The notes under the pieces were generated by a model. The model made no database searches. It was not told where the DNA came from and was given only the letters and a program-made list of their open reading frames with translations. Position numbers and translations under genes: made by a program. From Gammaproteobacteria bacterium UBA2955 (GTDB taxonomy: Bacteria > Pseudomonadota > Gammaproteobacteria > Pseudomonadales > Azotimanducaceae), in NCBI GenBank assembly GCA_002348825.1, contig DEBN01000177.1, forward strand, positions 1-6,582: DNA of 6,582 bases, read 5' to 3'. Shown here piece after piece: positions 1 to 6,228 of the stretch (positions are counted from its first letter, which is position 1; the number at the start of each line of letters is the position of its first letter).

Positions 1-26
1 TAATAAAACAAAGTGTAGAGGTTGGT

Positions 27-701
27 ATGGCTACAAGAGATTTTAGACCCGCGTCCGTTGCCAGTTTGTCGGCGATGGAAACAAATAAGGTGCTTAAAAA
101 CACCTATCTGCTGTTGTCAGCAACGCTCGGATTCAGCGCGATCATGGCAGCTGTCTCCATGTCCATGGGCTTGTCCTCTGGCACCTATTTCGTGTGTCTG
201 ATCGGATCCATGCTTTTGGGTATGTTCGTGCTTCCGCGCACCGCGAATTCTGGTGCCGGTCTGGGGGTCATTTTCCTGGTGACCGGTCTACTTGGTTTTG
301 GCTTGGGGCCGGTGATTAGTTTCTATTTGTCTCTCAGTAACGGGGCGCAAGTGGTGACTACGGCGTTGGGTGGCACCGCTACTATGTTTTTGGGTCTTTC
401 TGCCTACGCGGTGGCCAGCAAACGTGATTTCAGTTTCATGGGCGGCTTCGTTACGGTAGGCCTTTTTGTCGTAATTGCCGCAATGATTGCTAATTTGTTC
501 ATGCAATTACCCTTGGTATCGCTGGGCCTGTCGATCGGCGTAATTTTGCTGATGAGCGCACTGATTCTTATGCAGACCGGGGCGATTATTCGCGGCGGTG
601 AGACCAATTATATAATGGCGACCTACAGCCTCTATCTCAGTATCTTCAATATTTTTATTAGTTTACTGCAGATTTTGGGTCTTACTGGAGGAGACGACTA
701 G
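27..701 (+). CDS. yccA: YccA-like Bax inhibitor-1 (BI-1) family inner-membrane protein
   Basis: The 224-residue product is hydrophobic almost throughout, with about seven predicted transmembrane segments from residue 27 to 219, and a short polar cytoplasmic N-terminus of about 25 residues. The C-terminal signature GGETNYIMATYSLYLSIFNI (residues 190-209), followed by an SLLQILG stretch, matches from memory the end of E. coli YccA. In E. coli, YccA is a substrate and modulator of the membrane protease FtsH/HflKC; wider BI-1 proteins are linked to ion or calcium leak. That role is transferred from the family, not shown here. The ATG at 27 follows an AGAGG ribosome-binding site (17-21) at 5-nt spacing. 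The length is normal for the family. The gene is followed by a strong terminator, so it ends its transcription unit. Only 26 bases of upstream sequence are visible, so its promoter and any operon partner are unknown. Confidence 0.93.
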   Translation: MATRDFRPASVASLSAMETNKVLKNTYLLLSATLGFSAIMAAVSMSMGLSSGTYFVCLIGSMLLGMFVLPRTANSGAGLGVIFLVTGLLGFGLGPVISFYLSLSNGAQVVTTALGGTATMFLGLSAYAVASKRDFSFMGGFVTVGLFVVIAAMIANLFMQLPLVSLGLSIGVILLMSALILMQTGAIIRGGETNYIMATYSLYLSIFNIFISLLQILGLTGGDD

Positions 702-733
702 GGCGCTCTATTCCTAGCACCAGACGTTCAGAG

Positions 734-760
734 AAACCCGGCTCAGCGTCGGGTTTTTTT
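734..760 (+). terminator. Rho-independent terminator after yccA
   Basis: A perfect 7-bp stem AAACCCG (734-740) / CGGGTTT (750-756) encloses a 9-nt loop and runs into a T tract (754-760, seven T in total, four beyond the stem). It lies 33 bp after the yccA stop. Read on the minus strand the tail after the stem is TTTCTC, so termination in that direction would be weaker. Confidence 0.9.
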
Positions 761-788
761 GTGACTGTAAATTAATGAGCTCGGGAGC

Positions 789-977
789 ATGCAATTGGAT
801 TGGTTACAGATTTTGGCTTTGGGCGCAGGTGTGCTGATGCTAGTGTTACTGTGGCCGCGACTGAAACACTGGCGCGAAAATAAAGTCGAGGCGCAGCCAG
901 GAGATTGGTCCAACGCGATCTTTATTTTGGGTTTGGTGATGCTATTCGTGTTGTTGCTGGTGATGTCTGTGCAGTAA
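789..977 (+). CDS. Small two-helix membrane protein, function unknown
   Basis: This 62-residue protein (60 if it starts at TTG 795) has two hydrophobic segments, about residues 5-22 and 42-60. They are joined by a charged loop of about 20 residues that contains PRLKHWRENK and a PGDW turn. The positive charges of the loop favour a cytoplasmic loop with both termini outside. The layout resembles small conserved hypothetical membrane proteins that I recall from gammaproteobacteria, but I cannot name a family. The start is uncertain: the GGAG at 784-787 is only 1 nt from ATG 789 but 7 nt from the in-frame TTG at 795, which fits ribosome binding better. It follows the yccA terminator, so it needs its own promoter or read-through; I see no convincing promoter. 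Its TAA (975-977) abuts the stop of the convergent norD-like gene. Confidence 0.7.
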   Translation: MQLDWLQILALGAGVLMLVLLWPRLKHWRENKVEAQPGDWSNAIFILGLVMLFVLLLVMSVQ

Positions 978-3011
978 TCAGCGCCCGGTCAACGCGGTGT
1001 ATACCTTCGTCAGTTGCTCTGGCAAATCTTCTATTTCATCTAACACTAGATAGCGCGCATCGGGGCACATCTTTTTCAGATAGTCATGGCCCGATTTGTC
1101 CACAGTGATGCAAAAAGTCTCGACACCTTTTTGCTGTGCCTCTAACAAGGCCCGCGCGGTGTCCTCCACGCCGTAGCTGTGATTGCCGCGCTCCGGGCCA
1201 TAGTCGCTGTCCTGAGGAAAGCCGTCGCTAATCACAATAAGTACTTTCATGGCGTGACCAGACGCCATGAGTTTCTGACTGCTGTGGCGGATGGCGGGGC
1301 CCATGCGTGTCGAGCCGCGCGGGCGCATGGCGGCAATGCTGTGCAGAGTTTGCCGCGAAAATCCTTCTTCGATGTCTTTAGCGACAAAAACTTCCACACA
1401 ATCCTTGCCGTAGCCGGAGAAACCGTAAACGCCGTAGTGGTCGCCGAGGGCGTCTAATGCAGCGGCCATGACCACCATGGCCTCTTGCTCCAGATCGATG
1501 ATTTTACGCTCTGGTTCGTCATGTTCTTCTTCTTCGAGATCTAGACCGGAATACCAACCGGCACGCAGATCCACCTCTTTGTCCGGGTCGTAATCTGACC
1601 AGTCTCTCGGTTCGGGTACTTTGATCGGGTCGTCCGTGGATGCCGAAAGGTCCACCAGAAATGCCGCACAAACATCCCGATGCACACGTTCTTTGCGCGA
1701 ATAGACCCGCTCGTCTGGGCTCTGGCCGGCCCGAATGTCCTGACGCGCTTCAATCACCGCGTTTAAATCCAGTTCGTCGCCGTCCTGCACGCGGCGGACC
1801 CGCTCTAAGCCCGCCGGGCGAATCTGTTCCAGTTGGCGCTGGACGGTCGGTTGATAGTCACGAATGACGTTTTTCAGCCTGGCCACGGTTTCAAGCTGTG
1901 CTTCGGAGGGTTCGCTGTCACCTGAATTCAGAGGTTCCTCGAACACGCGGCACCAAGCGCGTAGGTATTGTCTGTTCAGATAATCCCACTCGTCGTAACG
2001 AAAGCTACGTGCCTCGGTTCTATCTGGGCCGATGGCGTGTTGGATTGATGAGCGCTCCATATCGACGCGCCGCCGCAAGTTATCGCGTTCCTCTTTGGCA
2101 TCAGTAATGTTCAGATCGGGTTCTCTAATGCCGCCATCGCTGGCATCACCAGGTACCGCTTCGACGTCTTCCTCGGGCATTAACGGCGCGGTTGAACCCT
2201 GAGCCTCCAGCTGTTCCTCGATCTGCTCCAGCTCCTCCTGCCAATCCTCTAGACGTTGTTCGCGGTTCAGCCAGTCGACGAGGGATTCATTCGCGTCACT
2301 AAATTCGTGGTCGGAGCTGTCGCTGTATTGCGCATATACCTGCTCATAACAGGCGCACAGTTCGCCGACGCTGTCGTAGACAGAATGGTCGACTTTCTCT
2401 GCGAGTTGTTGCAGTCGCTGGTAGAGGTCGGCCCAGGTCGGATCGTTGGCGGCAAGAGCGTCAATACGCTCGCCCAGAAGCCAGCATTCAGCCATGCCAA
2501 GCAAGTCGGCTTTTACCTCCAGTCGCTCCAGCTGGTGTTGCTGAAATGAATTAAGGTGCTTTGCCAAGCCCGGATAGCTGCGTAGCAGATGGCCTTGTAT
2601 GCGCATGTGCTCGAAGCATAAGAACAGGCGCTCGGCCAATGCGGGCAGCGAAAAGCAATCAAATAGCAGTCGGTAGTCGCCGGTTCGAGGACTGTAATCT
2701 TGTGGTTGGCGGTAACGCTCAACCAACGCGGGTACGCGTCTTAGAGCCTCATCCAAGCGGAATTTAAATGTACCGCACTCGCGCTGGCCTAGCTGCTGCA
2801 TAACCAGCACTCGGTATGCAGACGCGTGATCGGTGGTCAACTGTTCCGGCAAAAATACACTGTCGTGTGTCTGTGCGGTGGTGCTCAAGTCGATATTCAG
2901 CCTTGGGTTAAGGCTGAATTCATCGCGGCTGCGCAGATGCAGGTATCGTCCGGCTATACCCTCGGTGAATAGCGCCAGCGGCGCCTCTACGTCTGCGAGT
3001 CGGATGCTCAA
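978..3011 (-). CDS. norD: NorD/CbbO-type VWA-domain protein, partner of the MoxR ATPase
   Basis: The 677-residue soluble protein has a long helical, charged N-terminal region (1-445) with an acidic, probably coiled segment near 243-270. A C-terminal von Willebrand factor A domain follows (about 446-677). The metal-ion-dependent adhesion site is complete: DLSAS at 454-458, Thr568 in STRMGP, and Asp596 in ISDGFP. NorD and CbbO proteins work with a NorQ/CbbQ ATPase ring to activate a client enzyme (nitric oxide reductase or RuBisCO); the VWA domain is thought to recruit the client. No client gene is visible, so norD versus cbbO is not settled, although the overall character is closer to NorD. 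Between DLSAS and the next helix lies an acidic stretch, about 459-505, longer than I remember in NorD. The only possible start between the norQ stop and the conserved region is TTG at 3011, without a clear Shine-Dalgarno, so translation is probably coupled to norQ. Confidence 0.88.
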   Translation of the reverse strand: MSIRLADVEAPLALFTEGIAGRYLHLRSRDEFSLNPRLNIDLSTTAQTHDSVFLPEQLTTDHASAYRVLVMQQLGQRECGTFKFRLDEALRRVPALVERYRQPQDYSPRTGDYRLLFDCFSLPALAERLFLCFEHMRIQGHLLRSYPGLAKHLNSFQQHQLERLEVKADLLGMAECWLLGERIDALAANDPTWADLYQRLQQLAEKVDHSVYDSVGELCACYEQVYAQYSDSSDHEFSDANESLVDWLNREQRLEDWQEELEQIEEQLEAQGSTAPLMPEEDVEAVPGDASDGGIREPDLNITDAKEERDNLRRRVDMERSSIQHAIGPDRTEARSFRYDEWDYLNRQYLRAWCRVFEEPLNSGDSEPSEAQLETVARLKNVIRDYQPTVQRQLEQIRPAGLERVRRVQDGDELDLNAVIEARQDIRAGQSPDERVYSRKERVHRDVCAAFLVDLSASTDDPIKVPEPRDWSDYDPDKEVDLRAGWYSGLDLEEEEHDEPERKIIDLEQEAMVVMAAALDALGDHYGVYGFSGYGKDCVEVFVAKDIEEGFSRQTLHSIAAMRPRGSTRMGPAIRHSSQKLMASGHAMKVLIVISDGFPQDSDYGPERGNHSYGVEDTARALLEAQQKGVETFCITVDKSGHDYLKKMCPDARYLVLDEIEDLPEQLTKVYTALTGR

Positions 3012-3023
3012 ATTGAAGCGCCG

Positions 3024-3860
3024 TTAAGGCAAAACCACGTCAACGATATCGGCGACGGCTTGTTGAACGTTAGCGTCATCAGAAATCGCGCTGACAATGG
3101 CCGCTTCGGCCGCGCGGCGCGGCGCGATGCCGCCGGCGATGAGCTCTCCGGTATAGATCAGCAGTCGGGTGCTGACGCCCTCTTCGAAGCCATGTTGTTT
3201 GAGGTTGCGCACGCGCTCGCCGATGACGGCCAAGCGCTCTGCAACGCTTGCGTCGGCACCGGACTCGTGGCCAATAATGACCGCCTCCGCGGCGACGTCT
3301 GGGTAGTCGAATTCGAGACTGACAAAACGTTGCCGGGTGCTGGGTTTGAGATCTTTAAGCACGCTTTGATAGCCCGGATTATACGAAATAACCAGCAGGA
3401 ACTCTGGGTGCGCCTCGATCAACTCACCGGTTTTGTCTATGGGCAAAATACGCCGATGGTCAGTCAGAGAGTGGATGAGCACGGTGGTGTCTTTGCGCGC
3501 CTCAACGATTTCGTCTAAATAGCAGATCGCGCCAGTACGCACGGCGCGAGTCAAAGGCCCATCGGACCATATGGTTTCATCACCTTTGAGCAAATAACGA
3601 CCGACCATATCGGTAGCGGTCAGATCTTCATGGCACGACACAGTGATCAGCGCTTGCTCTGCTGTAGATTTTTTATCCTGTGCCAACAACCAAGTCATAT
3701 GTTCAACAAAACGGGTTTTCCCGCAGCCGGTCGGACCTTTCAGCAGCACGGGCAAGCGAGCAGCGTAAGCCGCCTGGAAAACGTCAACTTCATCTGCCAA
3801 AGGCAGGTAGTAGGGTTGATCAGAGGTCATAGAAAACTCGCTGTTTGATGCCATGAACAT
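3024..3860 (-). CDS. norQ: NorQ/CbbQ/NirQ-family MoxR AAA+ ATPase
   Basis: The 278-residue protein has the full AAA+ set: Walker A GPTGCGKT (42-49), the family motif MVGRYLLKG (85-93), Walker B ICYLDE (112-117, Asp116/Glu117), sensor 1 Asn161 in ISYNPGYQ, an arginine-finger region STRQRF (174-179) and sensor 2 Arg232 in GVSTRLL. These motifs are diagnostic of the CbbQ/NirQ/NorQ/GvpN branch of MoxR ATPases, hexameric cytoplasmic motors that remodel or activate a client together with a VWA partner. The downstream norD-like gene supplies that partner 12 bp away in the same operon. Choice between NorQ and CbbQ cannot be made without the client. The start is open: ATG 3860 has an AGG about 7 nt upstream, while ATG 3830 (Met11, beginning MTSDQPYY) has a GAG at 6 nt and matches better the N-terminus I recall for the family. 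It faces the hydrolase gene across a 159-bp divergent gap. Confidence 0.93.
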   Translation of the reverse strand: MFMASNSEFSMTSDQPYYLPLADEVDVFQAAYAARLPVLLKGPTGCGKTRFVEHMTWLLAQDKKSTAEQALITVSCHEDLTATDMVGRYLLKGDETIWSDGPLTRAVRTGAICYLDEIVEARKDTTVLIHSLTDHRRILPIDKTGELIEAHPEFLLVISYNPGYQSVLKDLKPSTRQRFVSLEFDYPDVAAEAVIIGHESGADASVAERLAVIGERVRNLKQHGFEEGVSTRLLIYTGELIAGGIAPRRAAEAAIVSAISDDANVQQAVADIVDVVLP

Positions 3861-4019
3861 ACAGAAGCCTATTCATGGACGTGTGTTTATTTTGTAGTCA
3901 GTTCCGCTTTGGCTGTGTTTTCGTCCGATCGACGCAACGGCAGCGACCTACGCAACCGCTGGACTATACCGAAAAAGTGCTAGAGTAATCGTGCCAACAG
4001 CAGTTCAAGGCAGGCACTC
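3861..4019. other. Divergent intergenic region between norQ and the hydrolase
   Basis: This 159-bp gap must hold the promoters of both outward-facing units. I see no good minus-strand sigma-70 promoter and no FNR/DNR-type TTGAT-N4-ATCAA palindrome, such as often precedes nitric-oxide reductase operons. It does contain the heptamer ACGCAAC twice in direct orientation, at 3932-3938 and 3950-3956 (18-bp period). The hydrolase ribosome-binding site AAGGCAGG lies at 4007-4014. Confidence 0.6.
3960..3986 (+). promoter_or_regulatory. Weak candidate promoter for the hydrolase-GNAT unit
   Basis: TGGACT (3960-3965) resembles a -35 box at 4 of 6 positions. After a short 15-bp spacer comes TAGAGT (3981-3986), preceded by TG one base upstream as in an extended -10. 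Spacing is not ideal and AT content is modest, so this is only a candidate; a start near 3993 would give a leader of roughly 25 nt. Confidence 0.22.
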
Positions 4020-5117
4020 ATGGCGGAAACCGACGAATTACTCGATGCAACGACCGCGTTAGTGCCGCCCATGTTGTCCGCTTTAGAGGCGCTGCGCGCC
4101 GCGGGCCGTTACATGAATCCACCGTCGCTGCCCGATCTCATTGAAGCCATCCGTCCACAACAACAGGGGCTTGCCAAAGGTCTGGAAATTTTTCGGAGTA
4201 TTGATTGGCCTGAGCACTTAAAAGACTTTGTCGATGCGGTGACGCGCAGTGCGGGTTACGGGCTTCGCGCCTTTGAGTCCTTCGAGCAAGCCTTACAGGC
4301 CGCGCAACCCGCGTTTGTTGCATATCGTGCAATGGGTCTGACCACCAAGGCAATCGAGGCGCTGTACCCGGTTGCTGCGATGTTGCCACCGGTTAGCCGG
4401 TTTTATTTGGAACCCGATCAGCGCGATAACACGGCGCTGCTAGAACGTTTAGCTGGGGCCAACGCGGGTGCGCAGAATGTCGGCCTTATGCACGCCAACA
4501 ATGGCAGCGACGAGCGCGGCGGGTTTTCCGTGTATGTGCCTGAATACTACGAGGGAGAAGCCCTGCCACTGGTGATGGCTCTGCATGGTGGCAGCGGACA
4601 TGGCCGACAATTTATCTGGAGCTGGCTGCGCGCTGCGCGCACTTACAGCGGCATCGTTGTAGCCCCCACTTCGGCGCAAGGCACGTGGTCGCTGATGGAT
4701 CCAGCTGCGGATGCGCAGCGCTTGAATGCCCTGGTGGCGTATGCGCGCGAGCACTGGAATATTGACCCACAGCGGATATTGCTCAGTGGTATGTCTGATG
4801 GGGGCACGTTCTCATACGTCGCAGGGCTCCAAGACGACACGCCCTTTACCCACTTGGCGCCGTGCTCGGCATCGTTCCATCCAATGCTGGTTGAGGCGGC
4901 CTCAGCCGCGCGTTTACAGGGTTTGCCGATCTACCTCATGCATGGCGTATTGGATTGGATGTTCCCCATCGATGTGGCACGAACCGCTCAGCAGACGCTG
5001 CAGGCAGCGGGCGCTCAGGTGGTTTATGCGGAGGTGGAGGATCTTTCTCACACCTACCCAGAAGAATACAGCGCCAAAGTGCTTCAGTGGGTGCAGGAAC
5101 TCCCGGCCGCACCATGA
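4020..5117 (+). CDS. Alpha/beta hydrolase (esterase/phospholipase-like) with an unassigned N-terminal region
   Basis: The 365-residue protein has a C-terminal alpha/beta-hydrolase domain from about residue 165 to 360. It shows the oxyanion-loop motif LHGGSG (188-193), the nucleophile elbow GMSDGG (257-262, Ser259), an acid Asp312 in HGVLDWMFP and His344 in LSHTYP, so the Ser-Asp-His triad appears intact. This arrangement resembles the esterase/PHB-depolymerase-like and phospholipase/carboxylesterase branches; the substrate cannot be told. The first 150 or so residues are mostly helical and alanine/leucine rich, with no motif I recognise; they may be a lid, an oligomerisation or a substrate-docking domain. 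No signal peptide is seen, so it is probably cytoplasmic. ATG 4020 has a good AGG (4012-4014) at 5-nt spacing. Its stop overlaps the GNAT start (ATGA, 5114-5117), which indicates co-translation. It diverges from the norQ operon and shares its upstream region. Confidence 0.82.
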   Translation: MAETDELLDATTALVPPMLSALEALRAAGRYMNPPSLPDLIEAIRPQQQGLAKGLEIFRSIDWPEHLKDFVDAVTRSAGYGLRAFESFEQALQAAQPAFVAYRAMGLTTKAIEALYPVAAMLPPVSRFYLEPDQRDNTALLERLAGANAGAQNVGLMHANNGSDERGGFSVYVPEYYEGEALPLVMALHGGSGHGRQFIWSWLRAARTYSGIVVAPTSAQGTWSLMDPAADAQRLNALVAYAREHWNIDPQRILLSGMSDGGTFSYVAGLQDDTPFTHLAPCSASFHPMLVEAASAARLQGLPIYLMHGVLDWMFPIDVARTAQQTLQAAGAQVVYAEVEDLSHTYPEEYSAKVLQWVQELPAAP

Positions 5118-5599
5118 GTTTTGAAATCGTTGGGTTTGATCCGCGTTACGCCGAAGCGTTTGCGCGGTTGAACTATCAATGGATTGAGCATTATTTTGCG
5201 GTAGAGCCCGAAGACCGCCGAGCGTTGGATCATCCGTTTGAATACGCGATCGCGCCGGGCGGAGAAATATTCTTTGCGCTGCTGCAGGGTCAGGTGGTGG
5301 GCTGTGTGGCCATGGTGCCGAAATTTGTCGATGGGGCGGCAGACGGCGACGTTGAGCTGGCCAAGATGGCAGTGCTCCCTGAAAACCAAGGTCAGGGAAT
5401 CGGCCGTAAATTGCTCGAGCGGTGTATTCGCTATGCGCGAGAACAGCAGTTAAAACGCATTGTTTTAACGACAAACGATATTCTCAAGCCTGCGCTAAAG
5501 ATCTACCACAACGCCGGTTTCATGGATCTGCCAACTAATCCGGATACCCGTTATGCACGCGGCAATTTGGCCATGCAGTTGATTCTGAATACCGATTAG
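5114..5599 (+). CDS. GNAT-family N-acetyltransferase
   Basis: The 161-residue protein is a single GNAT domain. Motif A is clear: the strand ELAKMAVLPE (81-90) followed by the acetyl-CoA pyrophosphate loop Q-G-Q-G-I-G (92-97) and helix RKLLERCIRYA. Motif B is YHNAGF (131-136), with the preceding LKPALKIY helix. It should transfer an acetyl group from acetyl-CoA to an amine; the substrate is not predictable. The reading frame is open further upstream, to about 4955, but that part lies inside the hydrolase gene in another frame and has shadow-like, Gly/Arg/Ser-rich composition. The ATG at 5114 begins at the first conserved-looking residues and overlaps the hydrolase stop as ATGA. The nearest AGGA (5095-5098) is 15 nt away, so translation probably relies on coupling. 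Its TAG overlaps the stop codon of the convergent GST gene. Confidence 0.88.
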   Translation: MSFEIVGFDPRYAEAFARLNYQWIEHYFAVEPEDRRALDHPFEYAIAPGGEIFFALLQGQVVGCVAMVPKFVDGAADGDVELAKMAVLPENQGQGIGRKLLERCIRYAREQQLKRIVLTTNDILKPALKIYHNAGFMDLPTNPDTRYARGNLAMQLILNTD

Positions 5600-6228
5600 G
5601 CTCCGGGGCTGATACTGAAGTTCAACTTTGCTGCCCGCCGGTACGCTGGACGCGCGGTTTGGGCTTCGACGTAGTCCTGCAGTGCGGTGTCCAGTTCAAA
5701 GCCGTAGTTGCTCGCCCAAGTTAATACTGAGGTCAGCATGATATCCGCGCCGGTGAAGGAATCACCCAGCAGAAAAGGGCGGTCAACAAGACGGTCGACG
5801 ACAACCTGCACTTGTTTGTTGAAGCCGGCTATCGCGGTGTCGATAGCGGCCGGCGCCTCGCCGTATAAATCCGCTAAATCTCTATGCTTGCGCATAACGT
5901 AGAGCGTATGCGCGTCCAGTTCCATTTGAATGAACGACAGCCATTGATTGTATAACGCTCGTTCTGGAGTGAAAGGCAGCGGAGCCAGTTCGCCGCGACC
6001 GTAGGTATCGGCCAGGTAGGTAACAATAGCAGCACTCTCGCTCAGCACCAGATCGCCATCACACAGTACGGGTATCTTTTCTTTAGGATTGAGACGCCTG
6101 AATTCATCGCTTTGAGTGGCGCCAGTGCGCGAACCGATAAGATGGGGCGTGTAGGTCAGCGCCAATTCTTCACAGGCCCAATGTGCGCGCAAGGTTCTCG
6201 AGGTTGCGCCGCCCCATATACTTATCAT
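5596..6228 (-). CDS. Glutathione S-transferase family protein
   Basis: The 210-residue protein has the two-domain GST layout. The N-terminal thioredoxin-like domain (1-80) carries a candidate catalytic Ser10 in GGATSRTLR, the cis-proline motif KIPVL (51-55, Pro53) and the glutathione-binding ESAAI (64-68, Glu64/Ser65). The helical C-terminal domain has the N-capping box T-G-A-D at 159-162 within LLGDSFTGADI. It probably uses glutathione for conjugation, reduction or isomerisation; the electrophile is unknown. The frame is open upstream to 6318, but that extension lies within the permease gene. I chose ATG 6228 because it starts MISIWGGATS, as GSTs do, has GAGGT about 9 nt upstream, and overlaps the permease stop as ATGA. 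The gene is probably co-transcribed with the permease. Its TAA (5596-5598) overlaps the GNAT stop. Confidence 0.92.
   Translation of the reverse strand: MISIWGGATSRTLRAHWACEELALTYTPHLIGSRTGATQSDEFRRLNPKEKIPVLCDGDLVLSESAAIVTYLADTYGRGELAPLPFTPERALYNQWLSFIQMELDAHTLYVMRKHRDLADLYGEAPAAIDTAIAGFNKQVQVVVDRLVDRPFLLGDSFTGADIMLTSVLTWASNYGFELDTALQDYVEAQTARPAYRRAAKLNFSISPGA

Noticed and set aside
698..717. Short inverted repeat CTAGG/CCTAG at the yccA stop
   Set aside because: Only 5 bp of stem with a 10-nt loop and no T tract; the real terminator is at 734-760.
3060..3518. A 152-codon plus-strand open frame inside norQ
   Set aside because: It lies wholly antisense to a strongly supported ATPase gene, shows no domain and reflects codon bias of the opposite strand.
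3815..3830. TTGATCAG sequence resembling an FNR/DNR half-site near the norQ start
   Set aside because: Only one half-site matches and it lies within the norQ coding region, so it is not a credible regulator site.
3861..3960. Possible minus-strand promoter for norQ with TACAAA as -10
   Set aside because: No recognisable -35 hexamer lies at proper spacing, so it cannot be supported by reading alone.
4955..5113. Upstream in-frame extension of the GNAT gene
   Set aside because: It overlaps the conserved hydrolase triad region in another frame and adds 53 residues with no GNAT similarity; ATG 5114 is the natural start.
4914..5474. A 186-codon minus-strand open frame across the hydrolase-GNAT junction
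   Set aside because: It is antisense to two well-supported genes and has low-complexity, Arg/Pro/Gln-rich composition without motifs.
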